A DNA stretch of 64,000 bases, taken from Melastoma dodecandrum. Taxonomy: Eukaryota; Streptophyta; Magnoliopsida; Myrtales; Melastomataceae. Numbering within the stretch: position 1 is the first letter of the stretch; each line of letters opens with the position of its first letter. The notes under the pieces were generated by a model that was given only the letters and a program-made list of their open reading frames with translations, was not told where the DNA came from and made no database searches. The stretch covers positions 6,448,001-6,512,000 of the forward strand of contig JARUPY010000387.1 of NCBI GenBank assembly GCA_029817715.1, read 5' to 3'. Shown in pieces: positions 1 to 12,078 of this stretch. Made by a program: the position numbers and the translations under genes.

Positions 1-639
1 AACTCAAATGACGTGTTATGTCTATTAATGGTTTTTCTTTGCTCGAATCTTGAGGAAGTGTCGCATATCTGGTCCTTTGCTTCTGGTTTCTTACTACGAA
101 ATCTCCATTTATCACAGATGTAGGCGGTCTTTAGACTCAGAGAGAGTGGTGTATGTAAAAACTTCGACTCTAGCTCGGAATGACTAGTAATGTCCAATGT
201 TCTGTACTTGATCTGATCTCATTCTAAGCATCTTTTATTAAAGAATTCTTCATCTGCTCAGACGCTTATGTGGGTTCTCATAATGTTTATGCTCATCTCT
301 TTGTGGTAAGTGTTTCAGAGTGGGTTTACCTTCTTCGTTTGTTGTTCGGAAGCATATTCGATTGACAAGGATTCCATGCAAATGGGTACACGAATACTTA
401 AGAAATAAATTCATTTGTGTACACAAACCTATTTGGAGACATTGTCAACGAACTCTGTGAGAAAATAATGAAAAATTGAATATCCGTTGGAGATATGTGG
501 TGGAGATGTCCATCTCAATTGCCATGGAAGAATATAGTTGTATGTTCTGCTCCTAATAAGATGTTGGTAACGCAAAGGCAATCTTGAATATTTGGCTCTA
601 ATTTTTTTACCCAACCGCCCTCACCTTTGTTCGTCATTT
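1..639. other. Non-coding stretch, no gene seen
   Basis: No reading frame here resembles a known family and none is longer than about 60 codons. By position it lies on the 3' side of the minus-strand gypsy pol remnant that follows, so it may be the decayed 3' part of that element, but I see no LTR boundary. Confidence 0.4.
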
Positions 640-1195
640 AGGATGCTTATGTATTTATACTCTATAAAGGGCGAAAAACAAGTGAGCTTACGTAACTTAT
701 TTCGTAGAGAAAGTATTAAAATTTTATTAATATTCCTTTTCATGTTGTTTCGTTAGTGCATCTCTGTTTGATGGCATCGAAGGATTGATGAGATGCTACT
801 CTTGCCTTGTGTCTATTGTACCTATCAAACATATGGTAATAATAAGTAAGTTCATGTGACTTATTTTCTTTTAGAGTAGAAATAAAATTTGCTCATGTAA
901 TTTAGTTTAATAGAAAGATTAAGTAAATTTTTATTACTTCTATTTTATATGATTTTATCATTGCGTATTCGTCCGATGGAATCGAATGATTGGAGAAATT
1001 GCTACAAGACTTTGGCTTGAAGCTTTACCATCATGTCACCTAGCCTTTGTTATAGGAGTTTTGCGTCGTTCGTGTGATGAGTTTCTATACCTACTTACGA
1101 GACAAAAGATATAAACAAAATTAGCTCATGTAATTACGTTTTATTTGATGAGAAGAGAAATGATTGTATTAATCTCCATTTTCACGTGCGTTGCC
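640..1195. repeat. Degenerate tandem repeat, about 210-235 bp period
   Basis: Related blocks beginning near 683, 890 and 1123 share the pattern gctcatgtaattta, then a T-rich run, then a segment like gatggaatcgaatgattgg ending at gctac. Divergence is high, so the copy number of 2.5 is approximate. The repeat sits just 3' of a minus-strand gypsy pol remnant. That is the place where other elements in this window also carry tandem repeats, so I infer it is the hypervariable 3' untranslated region of that element. Confidence 0.4.
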
Positions 1196-1296
1196 AATGT
1201 TATGAAAGAATTATGGTTCGAAACACTATTTAGGAGTAATAACGTTGAAGAACGTCGGCGTTGATTGTTTGTGACAGTTCTCCTCATCCATTTTTG

Positions 1297-3195
1297 TTAA
1301 ACCGGTCGCTCCACCTGAGAATGCGTGATTGATGACGAGCGGTCATTTGTAGTTTGAAGCAAATTTTCCTCTGGGTCTTTGATATTTGATAGGATCAACT
1401 TGAGGACGAGATTACCAATATTGTATTTAACCAATTTGACCCTTTCGTTGAACACCTTGGACATACATTGTAGATAATACTGCATCTGGTCAATTGTGGC
1501 GAGTCGTTTCTCATCAATAAAGTCAAGGTCGGGGACCTAGGGATATGTTTTCTTCTGTCGTGTTGCTTCGGGATGAGATCCCAAGAGTTGGTAGCTTGAC
1601 CTCTACTAAAATGACTGCCTGAGTGTCATAGACGAGTTCAATTCGAGTTGCCCCGATTGTGCATCGTCTTCCAATAGGGGTGTAGCATAAAAACGAGATT
1701 CTCAAGCTAATTGAGATATGTGATTGTCGTCTTCTGAGGATCTTCTTTATCTTCGTATTGACAGCTTCGACTATACTTTGCAATTGTAGCCGATGCGGTG
1801 AAGAATTAACATGCTCGATCCGAAACGCTATGCAGAGATGACTCATTTGTTTGCCATTGATGTTTGTATCGTTGTCAATGACCGACAACTTTGGAACCTC
1901 ATACCTAGAAATGATGTTTGCCAGCATGAACGTATGACGTTGTTTATGGCGACTTACTTAAAAGATTATGTTTGAATCTACTTGATGAAATAGTTGATGG
2001 CGACCAATATCAATATTCGTTGGATGCCTTGGAATTGAGCAGTCAAATGACGATCATGCTCTACATTGAGAATCGTCATGGTTCAAATAGTTGTAATGTC
2101 TTGTTGGAGGAACGTGCACCTTATTTATGTAGATCTAACATTTGTGGCAGGTCTTAAGATATTTGATTCAATCGGCTTCCATTCTGAGCCAATAGTATCC
2201 CCGATACATGATCATCTAGATGAGAGCATATCCGTTCATGTTGGTCAACAAACGCATAATGAATGTTGAAGATGATGGCTTGGGCTTCCTGCTCAGTGAC
2301 GCAGAGAATGAGGGTTATCGTGAAAGACTTCTTGTAGAGAACGTTACCGTCAAGAAAATTTTGTGATTCTTTGGATGAATTTACACTCTTTTCTCGTGTT
2401 GCCTTAGGGAAAAGTGTTTGACTCCTGGTAAGCTTTGATGTTTGCGAACCATGATGGTGAGTCATTAGGCTGGCACGACTTGGTGTGCATCCAGGTTGGA
2501 TCTTCGACGACATGGATGCGAGGAGGATCAATGTCCATTTCTCCAACTAACGAAATCATCGATATCAATGAACTGACAAACCAATATTTGGAGGTAGTCT
2601 TGATATGGGATGAGCTTTAGATCCCATATACATCACGCTCCATTTGTTTAGTAGGCAATGAGTGTTATTCATCGTGGATGTTAAGGAACTAAACTTGCAT
2701 GTCAAGTGCACGAAGTAGGTCGAGTGTACATGTTTCATGCTCTACGATGTTTTATATGCAAGAGAATGTGACTTTACTAGCCGATGCATAATATTATCCG
2801 TCTAGAATAGCACCACAGCTTTGATGCCTAGACCTAAGGACTTGATAGCACCATTAAAGTACATCTTCCGCCTTTGTTTTGATTTTGCAAGCAAAATGTT
2901 TTCACCATTAATTTGATCTAGAGGCAAATCGTATGCCCATGGATACTCTGGGATATGATTAGCAATTGTTCTGTCTTTGACCAACTTAGTTGAGTGAAAT
3001 CGAGTGCAGAATTCAACCAATTGCAACTGCCATTTGGATACTCTTCTCATAAGTGTTCGCTTGTCGAAGGGATATTTGAGGGGTTCTTTTCAGGCACCAA
3101 TAAAATCTCATAATGGAGAATGTATTGTCGTACTCGATGGAGGACCAAGATGAGTGCACATAAGGCACACTCTTAAGTCGTGCATCGAGACTCAT
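1297..3195 (-). mobile_element. Decayed Ty3/gypsy retrotransposon, RNase H to integrase
   Basis: Reading the minus strand from 3195 downward, the fragments follow normal gypsy pol order. 3195-2802 resembles the RT connection and RNase H region (a WQLQLVEFCTRF-like segment). 2546-2154 resembles the integrase N-terminal zinc region (VLYKKSFTITLILCVTEQEA, where the family usually has a VLYKRS-like start). 1927-1523 resembles the integrase core and C-terminal part (IDNDTNINGKQ where the family has a DNG catalytic motif, then SPHRLQLQSIVEAVNTKIKK, then LVYDTQAVILVEVKLPTL). The frames are broken between blocks and the DNG has become DND, so it cannot be active. No LTR or protease was found. The order is clear, but divergence makes boundaries approximate. 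Confidence 0.75.
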
Positions 3196-6147
3196 AGTTG
3201 GTGAACTTCTTACTCGGTAGTTGTTGGCACTCTCTAGTAGTTAGGCATCAAACTGGACACATAGACCAGAACTCATGTCTATGATTTAGCATCACTCTAC
3301 CAATCACGACCAATCATTTGTTAATTGCTCTTTTATCACATTTCTATTATTGTTTTGCATTTGAAAATCGACGTGTTGCTCCAGGTCGTACTCGTAAATA
3401 GAAAACAACTGACGGGCTCAAACGCTTCACGTAAGTTCTTCTTTCAAACTTCATTTCTTCATGAAGGTTGTTTTATCTACTTACTTAGAACTTGTCTAAG
3501 CACATTCAGCTCATTTCTATGCATGTATAACATGCGTAATCACCCCATAGATAAGGCTTCGATGGCTGATCAAGATTTGACAGATTATTCGCTCCTCAAT
3601 CCTTGACTCTTGTCTTGGATTCCTTGTATCGAAATTACATTAAATTAGGTAATATCATTCATCCACTCTCTTTTCGTGTTTGTGATGAATTTAGGGCTAA
3701 TTTCACTAGGGTTTAGACTGATTACATTTGGATACTCATGCGGGAATTTATCTCTGGAACAACGCACGTGTTTGTTTGATTTTCTTTTCAGTCTTACATT
3801 GTTCAATTGCAAAATGTTTTTTTCTAAGACATTAAATTTCAAAAACTTTCTTTAGACATATTATGCATCAAATTTCCTTGTGGTCTAAATGTTACGTTTT
3901 TTAAGCCTTGTTTCAGCCCTGTTAAGAAGACCTTGTCTTTTCAAATTTTATGTCAATATCTACACATGTTTACAAATTTTTGTATGTTTTAGCTTGTTCT
4001 TTACATCATTAGGAACATAAGGAATTTTATTTCATCGATTTTATTATTTGGTTTGGCTGATATATGTTCAAAACCATATGACATATTGTCTAGTTCTGTT
4101 TGACGTTTGAGTTCAGTAGAACCCAACACCATTTTGTTTCTATATTTTAAGTTGGGTATCTTTTGGTTTACATATCATGAGTTATATATTTTTCTTTTAG
4201 AATAGTCTCTCATCATATCGTGTTTCGGCCCTGACCCAACTTCATTGAATTTTATGTTACATTCGGCTTATTCATTGGAGCCCAAATTTGGTAACCCACA
4301 TCCTTGATGGGTTACGAATATCCCCATAAACTTTCAGGTTTTTCGGCTTCGTTTGTCCATTGTTTTACATTTTCTTTTATCTTCCGTCATTTAGTTCGGG
4401 CCCTTTAATTACTTTGTTGTTGGGTTTGCAAATGTATATGGTCCATTATCATCACACAAAGATCAAACCCGACTCGACATAGTCCATTTACACTAGGAGC
4501 CCTTGAAGATGGTGCTCAAGATCCTGGTGTCAAGAGATCGTAGTGGAAAGAAGGATGCATTCCAATCTCCATATTCATGCATCACGGCACGTCTTTCGGC
4601 TTCTCAAACTCTTCTACACAAAACATCAAAATAATATTTATCATTAATAACTATATGAAATAATAGTACCTTCACATTATGATCTGCATGAACATATAGA
4701 CTCAAATGACGAGTCGTAACTTCACTATCTATACGAAGACGATCTTGTGATTTCATAAGATTAATACATAACTGCATTTTCTATATTAGCACAAATAGTA
4801 TGTCATACATGAGTATTGAATTTCTTAACTACATATTTGTGATGACTTCTCCCATGGTGCAACTTTACTACATGCATCAAATCTTCTTTTGTTGTAAACA
4901 TTATGCTCACATGAAATTCATCCTCATTTGGTGCACCATAGTGACGAAACTCCTCTTCAAAAGTAATATAATAGTCCTCTCCACACTACACAGAGAATAG
5001 TAATTGCTTGTGCTCATTACTACAACTTCATCACAATCGCATCTACTCATCCCATCATCAAAATCATCATTAAATGCACTACTTTATACAATCCTATCAA
5101 TCCAATCATCGTCGTAAAAGGACATTTACAAAAGAAATATCATCTTTGCTTTAAGATCCTTATTATGTAGCTAAATGAAGAATTATTCCTTGCTTCATCT
5201 CATACAGGTGAATGAATCTCATTAGCAGCGGTTGGTACTTCAACGTAAGGGACCACTATAAAGTAAGTCATTGTTGGCCCCATTTTATGCTTTTTTTTTT
5301 AATTTTTTTAGTATTCTCCTTGAGCTGGCATGTTTTATTTTTTCAAGTTATTTTAAGAATGGTTGGAAAGCTTTTTTGTTTAAGGGCAAAATATCAATTT
5401 ATAGCCTAAATATTGAGCCAACTTTCTATTTTGTCATTAACTTAGTTTGTTATATAATTTTGTTACCAACTTTTATTATTATTTTGATTTTGGCTAATCT
5501 TGAATTTTATGGCGCGTAAGCCAAATAGACCTTAATAGACAATTTTCATTTATCGACTAAAAATGATAAAAAAAAAATTATAAAAAATGGAAAATAATAT
5601 TGAAATATCTCGTATGTTTTTTTACTTTAAAATTTTGATGGACAAATCAAGTGAATTGGAAGCCGAAGTTAGATGATTATTGTTCATGCTATCAAAAAAT
5701 ATGCAAAATTGATGAAGGTCGGATGATGTTCTATTATGGGTTTCTACTACGGTAAAGTGAATTATGAGGCGAATAAATGAGATGTTAAAATTTCACTACT
5801 ATATGACACAGGTTAGACTTTGTTTGGCTTTTGCTTGAAGAAATTCAAGATTGACCAAAATCAAAATAAAAACAAAAGTTGGTGACAAAAATTATATAAT
5901 AAAATAAGTTAATAAAAAAATAAAAAGTTAGCTCAAAGTTAATGATATAAACGTATATTTTAACCTGTTTAAATAATAATTTAAGAGAAATAAGTGGGGT
6001 TGTCGAGGGAATGATTTAAATACGTTTGTGTCCTCGGCCTCGGCCTTCTCTTCCCCTATAATTGGGGGTTGGTTCATTCATTCGTAAACCCTCCCTCTTT
6101 TGTGTTTCCCTCCATCCACGACGCTTTGAGCAAGAAAGGGAAGGAAA
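3196..6147. other. AT-rich intergenic DNA
   Basis: About 3 kb with no recognisable gene. Reading frames up to 93 codons exist, but none has family motifs or a coding-like composition. From about 5,300 to 5,980 it is strongly A/T-rich. The last 150 bases would include the promoter and 5' leader of the VDAC pseudogene that follows, but I see no convincing TATA box at a sensible distance. Confidence 0.45.
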
Positions 6148-6207
6148 ATGGAGAAAGGGCCGGGGCTGCACACAGACATCGGCAAGAAAGCAAGAGGTGA
6201 GCCAGTA

Positions 6208-6234
<27 letters not shown>
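6208..6234. repeat. (CT)n microsatellite in VDAC intron 1
   Basis: 27 nt of uninterrupted CT repeat directly after the first exon's donor region. A short AATC repeat follows at about 6250-6268. Likely length-variable between individuals. Confidence 0.95.
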
Positions 6235-6239
<5 letters not shown>

Positions 6240-6373
6240 CACTCCCCCTAATCAATCAATCAATCAATCTGTTACTGATTGTGATGGATGTGTGTTTCAG
6301 ATCTGTTGTACAAGGACTACGTAAGCGACCACAAGTTCACCCTCACCACTTATACCAACTCCGGAATCGTACG

Positions 6374-6394
6374 CCCCCCCCCCCCCCCCCCCCC
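6374..6394. repeat. Poly-C tract, 21 nt, in VDAC intron 2
   Basis: A run of 21 C starts 5 nt after the intron 2 donor at 6369. Homopolymers of this length are error-prone in sequencing, so the exact length is uncertain. Confidence 0.9.
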
Positions 6395-8399
6395 TTGTTG
6401 TTTTGTGTGTGTGCGCGTTGGAGAGGGTGTTTCTGATTGGCATTTCCTTCCCTTCCATTTACAAAAAGGTTGATTTTGCTGAGGATGAGGGTGTTGATAC
6501 TTGATAATGGGCTTAAGCTTAGATGTATTCGGCCTAAGTCATTTGATTGTAATTTTTCATGTGTTTCGAATTGAACCGGATACTCCTGCTTTCGGCCGAC
6601 AGGCTCTCACCGCCAGCGGGATCAAGAAAGGCGACCTGTCACCACTCAGTTTAAAAGCAAGAACATCACTGCCGACATCAAAGTCGACACCAATTCTAAT
6701 GTCGGTAAAGATGTCTCCTCCTATGTTTGTTGTGTTGCTTAGGTTACATTTGCGGATATAACTTCATCAGAATTCGGTACTCAGCGTCTCTGCCCCGTGA
6801 TAAATCTCACAAGTAGCGAGCGTGCTGCTCACTGAAGTAATAACTGAATCATAATTTACTGTTTTGCCTTTTCTTACACCTTGGCACAACAAGTACAAGG
6901 CACAATCTCTTTGGTAAGATTTACTTACTAAAGAATTGAAATTAACATGAACAATTTAATTTATACATAGCTAGGGGTAATAGCAATGCCAATTATTATT
7001 TCTGAAGGTCATACCTATTTCATTTCAACTAGATGGGTAGAGTATGGACGGGGGAAAGGTATTCCTTTCCTACCGCTCAAGGATAGAATTGCTGTAAGAC
7101 GGCAAGAAGGATTGAGTCTGACGAATTCACCTTATTAGACCTTGGAACTGTTGGAAATCTATGAAATAAACGAAGGCTTTGCTGTTGGAGGGGGGATGAA
7201 TTGCGGTTCTCATGGTGTGGAGCTTCAATGATGATTGAATTGCTTGGAGGATTGATAAGTCGGGTGCTGGCACTGTTTACTTTATGTGTAGGTCATTACC
7301 ACTGTTACTGTCGACGAACCAGCTCCTGGCTTGAAGGCAATCTTCAGTTTTATTCTTCCTGATCAGAAATCGGGAAAGGCAAGAAGCGACGTTGTGTGAT
7401 TTTATGAATTGCTGGTCATTGAATTCAATCTTGTGTCATCGATTTGGCAGTAAGCAGACAGCTGTTCTGAGGATTTTATTTTATTCTTTTGTAATAGGTT
7501 GAACTACAGTACCAACACGAGTATCCTGGCATTAGCAGCAGCATCGGATTGATAGCAACTCCTATTGTCAACTTTTCTGGCGTGGTCGGAAACAACTCTC
7601 TTGCTCTTGGCACTGATGTCTCATTCGACACAGCCTCTGGGAACTTAACTAAGTAAAATGCTGATCTTAGTTACTTCACCGGCGACCTGATTGCTTCCCT
7701 GACAGTGTGAGTATTCCACGGAACAAGTGTAGCTTTACATCTCTTTCCTGAAAGCAAAGCAAGAGAAAGAAGTCAGGACAGCGTCTTCGGCTAGTGGAGT
7801 GCCTTGCTTTTCTGACGGTGTCCTGTGTTGTTGCAAAATCAGGAATAACAAGGGGGATACCGTTAGTGCTTCCTACTACCACACCATCAGTCCCCTGAGC
7901 AACACGGTGGTTGGTGGTGAGCTTTCCCACAGCTTTTCTAGCAATGAGAACACCCTGACTGTTGGCACTCAACATGTCTCGACCCCTTAACCTTGGTGAA
8001 AACTCGAGTGAACAACAACGGCAGGGCCAGTGCTGCCATCCAGCACGAGTTTCTTCCAAGGTCCCTCTTCACCATTTCTGGTGAAGTCGACACTCGAGCC
8101 ATCGACAAGAGCGCTAACATCGGGCTGGCTCTGGCTTTGAAGCCATGAGGAGAAATTCTCTGGCCGGTCGAACGTCAAGGTAGCATTGCACATTGCCACA
8201 TTGGCATGAGCCGTGAAATGTGGACGAAAGAAAGTAATGAAGTAGAGGTATTTGGGTTTTATTTTTATTACATTTTGCTTGCCAAAAGGGAATGTAATAG
8301 ATCTCTGTGAGAACTTCAAGTTGTGGAAGGATATCCGATAGTTGTGTGACCGTCCATATGCATTTTCATTGTAAGATAAAAGAACTCGGCCAGAGAAAG

Positions 8400-8461
8400 T
8401 GGAGATGCGAGGTATCGATCTGCATACCTCCTCTCGCATCTACCATCTGAGCTACCTCCCC
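8400..8461 (-). pseudogene. tRNA-Ala relic lacking part of the anticodon arm
   Basis: On the minus strand the sequence opens with GGGGAGGTAGCTCAGATGG (acceptor, D arm and A box) and ends GCATCTCCA, as in plant nuclear tRNA-Ala. The acceptor stem can pair and keeps the G3:U70 pair that defines alanine identity, with a mismatch at position 6. The D arm runs straight into TGCGAGAGG, the 3' half of the anticodon stem. The 5' half of that stem and the anticodon loop are therefore missing, about 14 nt. The T arm is altered too (GATCGATACC). The length is 62 nt against about 73. It could be a decayed tRNA gene or the head of a tRNA-derived SINE. It is not a working tRNA as written. Confidence 0.65.
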
Positions 8462-8614
8462 ATGTTTCACTCCACCATCCACTGCATCCTTTTTTACAGG
8501 CCGTAATGCACAAAAAGGAGACAGAAAAGATGAACTATGAATACCGATCGTGTTCATCTTCAGCTCCTCTTGTACGAACTCTACACGCATGGACTTGGAA
8601 TGGATGCTCATACC

Positions 8615-10462
8615 TCACCAATAGTCACCACAAGAACACTCTCCGCCTTTGAAGTGATGAAACCTGTTCCTGTCTCTAACTATGATTTCCCGGCCGAAGA
8701 TACCCGATATCAACTTCGTGACGTCGTGACAATCCAAACATACCCTGAGGTTCTTTACTATCCTTATGGGTGTCCCTTGCTTCAGGCTGATCAATCCAAA
8801 AGCAATGGCAACCTTCTCGCTGTGCAGGAACAAGGATCCTTCTTTCTCCTCATCCTCTACGTCGAAGAGTATAGGATCCATGTTCGCAACGTACCCAACT
8901 AGTTTCAGGCGCCTCGATATCTCCCCGAGCATGACACTAATCTCATCGTACATCGGGTGGGAAATGTCTCCCACGAAGAACTCATGGAGTTGACCGTTGA
9001 CCTCCATGACACTGCAACCACGAGGTTTCTTGACGCCTCTGTTCTTCATCATCCGGCGTACATCATCAACACTCTCCCACGTCTTGTTTTCTGCGTACAT
9101 GTTAGACAAGAGGACATATGCGCCGTGGTGCTTAGCCTCAAGCTCAACGATCTTTCTCGCCGCGAGTTTGCCAATTTCGATCTTCTTGTGGATTCTACAA
9201 GCATTGAGCAGAGCTCCCCAGGCAGCAGCATGTGGCTCCATCGGCATTTCTGAGATGAATCTCACTGCCTCATCCACAAGACCAGCACGACCGTACAAGT
9301 CGACCACACATCCATAATGCTCGAGCTCTGGCTCGATCCCATAAGTTCCCTTCATTGATTCAAAATGCCTCAGACCCTCCTCGACAAAACCTACCACACT
9401 GCAAGCTCTCAAAACAGAAATGAGCGTCACCTTGTTAGGAACGATTCCATCTCTCTTCATCTGAGAATAAAGATCCAGGCATTGCCGACCCATTCCGCTC
9501 ATGGCCAGCCCGTTCATCGCGCTACTCCAGGTATGCACATTCCTCTCCTTCATCCCCCAAAACACTTCCATCAAATGCTCCGTGTCACCACATTTCCCGT
9601 ACATATCAATCAGAGCAGTGCCCAATGTCACTGTTACCCTGATTTTGTTCCTCGTTATATAACCGTGCGCCCACCTCCCCTGATCCAATGAGCCCAAGTG
9701 ACTACACGCTGTTAGGACAGACACCATCGAAACCTCGTTGACTGTAACTCCTTCCATTTGCATAGCATGGAAAAGCTCCAACGCTCTCTTCGACTTCCCA
9801 CACTGTGCATAACTGGCAATCATCGCGTTCCAAGCAACATCATCCCTCTCAGCCATTTCATTGAACAGTTCTTCCGCAAACCTGACATCACCGCAGCTTG
9901 CACAAGCAGTAAGCATGGCAGTTCTGCAAACCAAATCCGGATCAGGAATACCATTGAACACCATGCGGCAACACCCTAACTGACCGAACTCCGCATACAT
10001 ACGGATCAACCCACTCTCGACATGTGGGTCTCCATGAAACCCGTGCTTTATCACCGAGGAGTGAGCGCAATGCCCTGCAGTAGGTTCCAGGATCTGTGTG
10101 CACGCGCGTATCAAGAAATTGAACGTGTAGTTATCCGGGAGCAAGCGATTCTCAGAATCCAGAATTTCTCTGTAGTAGTAGAAGCATAATTCTGGAGTGG
10201 AACTCTTGGAATGTGCCCGGATCATGGAATTCAGGGCAAAGAGACTAGGGGCCTCGCAATGGCCAAGGATCCGATCGGAGTAGCCGATGTTGCAGGGGTT
10301 CTCAAGGGCTACGGACGTGACAAACTGGCCGAAAACAAGGGGGTCACGGAGGGCGCCGCGAGCGAGGAGGTGGGCGTGGATCTGCTTGAGCTCAGTTAAG
10401 GTGGTGGATGAGTCAATGAGGCATATGGTGGGGTGCTTGGCGATTCGCCGCAGACAAGTCAT
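8615..10462 (-). CDS. DYW-type pentatricopeptide repeat protein (At5g40405-like)
   Basis: This is an intact single-exon reading frame of 615 residues, typical for the family. PLS-type PPR motifs fill roughly residues 80-450, with blocks such as VAWNAMIASYAQCGKSKRAL and TLGTALIDMYGKCG. The E and E+ regions follow, then a DYW domain of 136 residues from a PG-box variant (P480-R-G) to the terminal D613-Y-W615. The deaminase-like zinc ligands are present: HSE at 547-549 and CLDCH at 575-579, with CSC near the end. By family knowledge, such proteins bind organelle transcripts and carry out C-to-U editing in mitochondria or chloroplasts. The opening MTCLRRIAKHPTICLIDS and the overall layout closely recall Arabidopsis At5g40405, so I call it that gene's likely ortholog. 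The start is the first Met and aligns with that protein's N-terminus. The target transcript cannot be read from sequence. Confidence 0.95.
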   Translation of the reverse strand: MTCLRRIAKHPTICLIDSSTTLTELKQIHAHLLARGALRDPLVFGQFVTSVALENPCNIGYSDRILGHCEAPSLFALNSMIRAHSKSSTPELCFYYYREILDSENRLLPDNYTFNFLIRACTQILEPTAGHCAHSSVIKHGFHGDPHVESGLIRMYAEFGQLGCCRMVFNGIPDPDLVCRTAMLTACASCGDVRFAEELFNEMAERDDVAWNAMIASYAQCGKSKRALELFHAMQMEGVTVNEVSMVSVLTACSHLGSLDQGRWAHGYITRNKIRVTVTLGTALIDMYGKCGDTEHLMEVFWGMKERNVHTWSSAMNGLAMSGMGRQCLDLYSQMKRDGIVPNKVTLISVLRACSVVGFVEEGLRHFESMKGTYGIEPELEHYGCVVDLYGRAGLVDEAVRFISEMPMEPHAAAWGALLNACRIHKKIEIGKLAARKIVELEAKHHGAYVLLSNMYAENKTWESVDDVRRMMKNRGVKKPRGCSVMEVNGQLHEFFVGDISHPMYDEISVMLGEISRRLKLVGYVANMDPILFDVEDEEKEGSLFLHSEKVAIAFGLISLKQGTPIRIVKNLRVCLDCHDVTKLISGIFGREIIVRDRNRFHHFKGGECSCGDYW

Positions 10463-12078
10463 TGGATGTTGGGCTTGGACAGCACAGAATCTTCTTCTTG
10501 CAAGAAGAGCCGTACCCTTTGTGATCTATTCCCGGCCTTGCTTTCAAAAATTTTACCACAGGAATTTACATTTGTTTACTCTTGGGTCTTTTGGGCGAAA
10601 AAGGGTCGTGAATGGTGTTTGGGGAGGTAATGTGGCGTGGTCATCCGATTTTCTAGTATGAAGATAAATCAGCCTACCATCAAAAGAATTAGAAAGATTA
10701 AAAATATTCAAGAGCTGCAGACAGCCAAAATCACAGGTAGATAATATTAAACAAGTTGAAGTGATGTTCTTATTATTTTACATCGTAGATATTCATTTTA
10801 TGAAGTGAATACAATTTTGTCAACATCGGAAAAGGCAATTGGGATGATGGCTATAGATATAATTTTTAACATTCTAAAGAAAAAACATTAGCTATAGATA
10901 TAATTTTTAATTTTTTTAGAGATAGGGGATTTGTGACTTTATAAATATCTAATGTAAATTTATTAGCTACCAACCGTCAGAGAATGTGTGGCAGTTGATA
11001 ACGGTGGGCATTTCCTATTTGTTTTTTCCTTAATTAATAAATGACAAAAACTCCCACATGGATTACGTGTGGAGATAAAACAGTGTATTCTTTTTTTTTG
11101 TGTTGAAATTTGTTTGCTTTCATTTAATGCAATTGAATTTTAATATACTTCATATTTTGATTTTTTTTTATTTTAAGCAAACGTACTTATATTATATTGA
11201 TAAAATACATGTGCTCGACTTCGGAAATTTTTTTATTTTGACATATTTTATTTTTATATTTATTTTGATAAATAATAGATTTTGTCAAGCAAAATCAAAC
11301 TAGATTTTATTGTTACTTAACTCGCCTTAAAATACTGTACCTATGACCTCTCCTCATCGTATTTTCCGCTTTCCTCTAGCATCAATCCCACAGCTCACCT
11401 TCAATCGACCTGGATAGATTTTGCTCATTCTTGATGGTATCGGCAACTACCGACCTCGCTGAGAGCCTTCAATCCACTTGATATGATCATCAAGACTTTA
11501 AACTAGAAAAACCTATCAATGCTCCAATATTATTCCTTTTTTTCATTTTTTTTCTTTATTTGAATAATTAAAAGTTTATTGAGATTTTATTTGACTTTCA
11601 AATCGATTAAAATTAATATAAAAAAAAATTAATAACAAAATTATATATCAAAAGTTACAAAAATCGTGTACTATGTTTCCCCCATATGATATTATGTTAT
11701 CTTTACCGGGAGTAATAAGAAGATGACCCTCTATCGTTACAATTGCGGAGACCCCGTCAGTCCTGATCTTTCTTCCCCACACACAAAAACACAAATTATA
11801 ACAACACCATGCACCGGTCTTTCTTACACTCCCTTCACCCGGAAGCGAGATCCACGGCCGGCTGCCGACCACCTCCCCCCTCCATCACCACCACCGAAAC
11901 CCTGTCTTTCTCCCCTCGACCTCTCCAGCACCTCCTTGTCCCTATTCCTCTCCCTGCTGACTCCCCTGGTATAGCCTCGGCCCTCGTCCTTGTGTTTTCT
12001 CGGCATTTCAATCTGGGTGTCCCACAATGCTCAATTTTTCATCACGGGGGTGATTGTTGTGTTGCAGGTGCCACGAAA
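10463..12078. other. Divergent intergenic region between PPR and HD-Zip genes
   Basis: About 1.6 kb separates the two divergent start codons, so both promoters must lie here. The middle (about 10,660-11,660) is very AT-rich. A TTATATAT at 11641-11648 could be a TATA box for the HD-Zip gene. A pyrimidine-rich leader follows at about 11,850-11,965. A GT at 11969 and an AG at 12066-12067 could frame a short 5' leader intron ahead of the HD-Zip ATG. I see no other gene. Confidence 0.5.

Larger units (their letters stand above)
6148..8148 (+). pseudogene. VDAC (mitochondrial outer-membrane porin) gene, broken
   Basis: VDACs form the beta-barrel channel that passes metabolites across the mitochondrial outer membrane. 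Six exons are visible: 6148-6196 (MEKGPGLHTDIGKKAR), 6301-6368 (DLLYKDYVSDHKFTLTTY), 6603-6700, 7292-7378 (VITTVTVDEPAPGLK), 7498-7706 (QYQHEYPGISSSIGL) and 7843-8148, ending in LALALKP and TGA. Introns are GT-AG except intron 4, which starts with GC (GC-AG). Three lesions break it: a 13-nt deletion near 6639, a TAA at 7654-7656 where the family has an aromatic or small residue before NAG, and a 1-nt deletion near 7976. Exons total 817 nt; adding back 14 nt gives 831 nt, exactly the 276 codons plus stop usual for plant VDACs. The introns show it is not a retrocopy. It converges on the PPR gene downstream. The exon 3 donor at 6701 is weak, and a stronger GTAAAG lies 4 nt further on. Confidence 0.93.

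Noticed and set aside
7987..8439. Minus-strand 150-codon frame
   Set aside because: It is the antisense of VDAC exon 6 plus downstream sequence, with no family features.
8400..8461. Functional tRNA-Ala
   Set aside because: Lacks the anticodon loop and half of the anticodon stem, so listed as a relic.
8957..10661. Plus-strand frames of 62-124 codons
   Set aside because: All are shadows antisense to the PPR coding sequence and its leader.
11809..12078. N-terminal extension of the HD-Zip frame by 90 residues
   Set aside because: Pro/Ser-rich with no homology, and an AG acceptor just before the internal ATG suggests a leader intron; kept only as an alternative.
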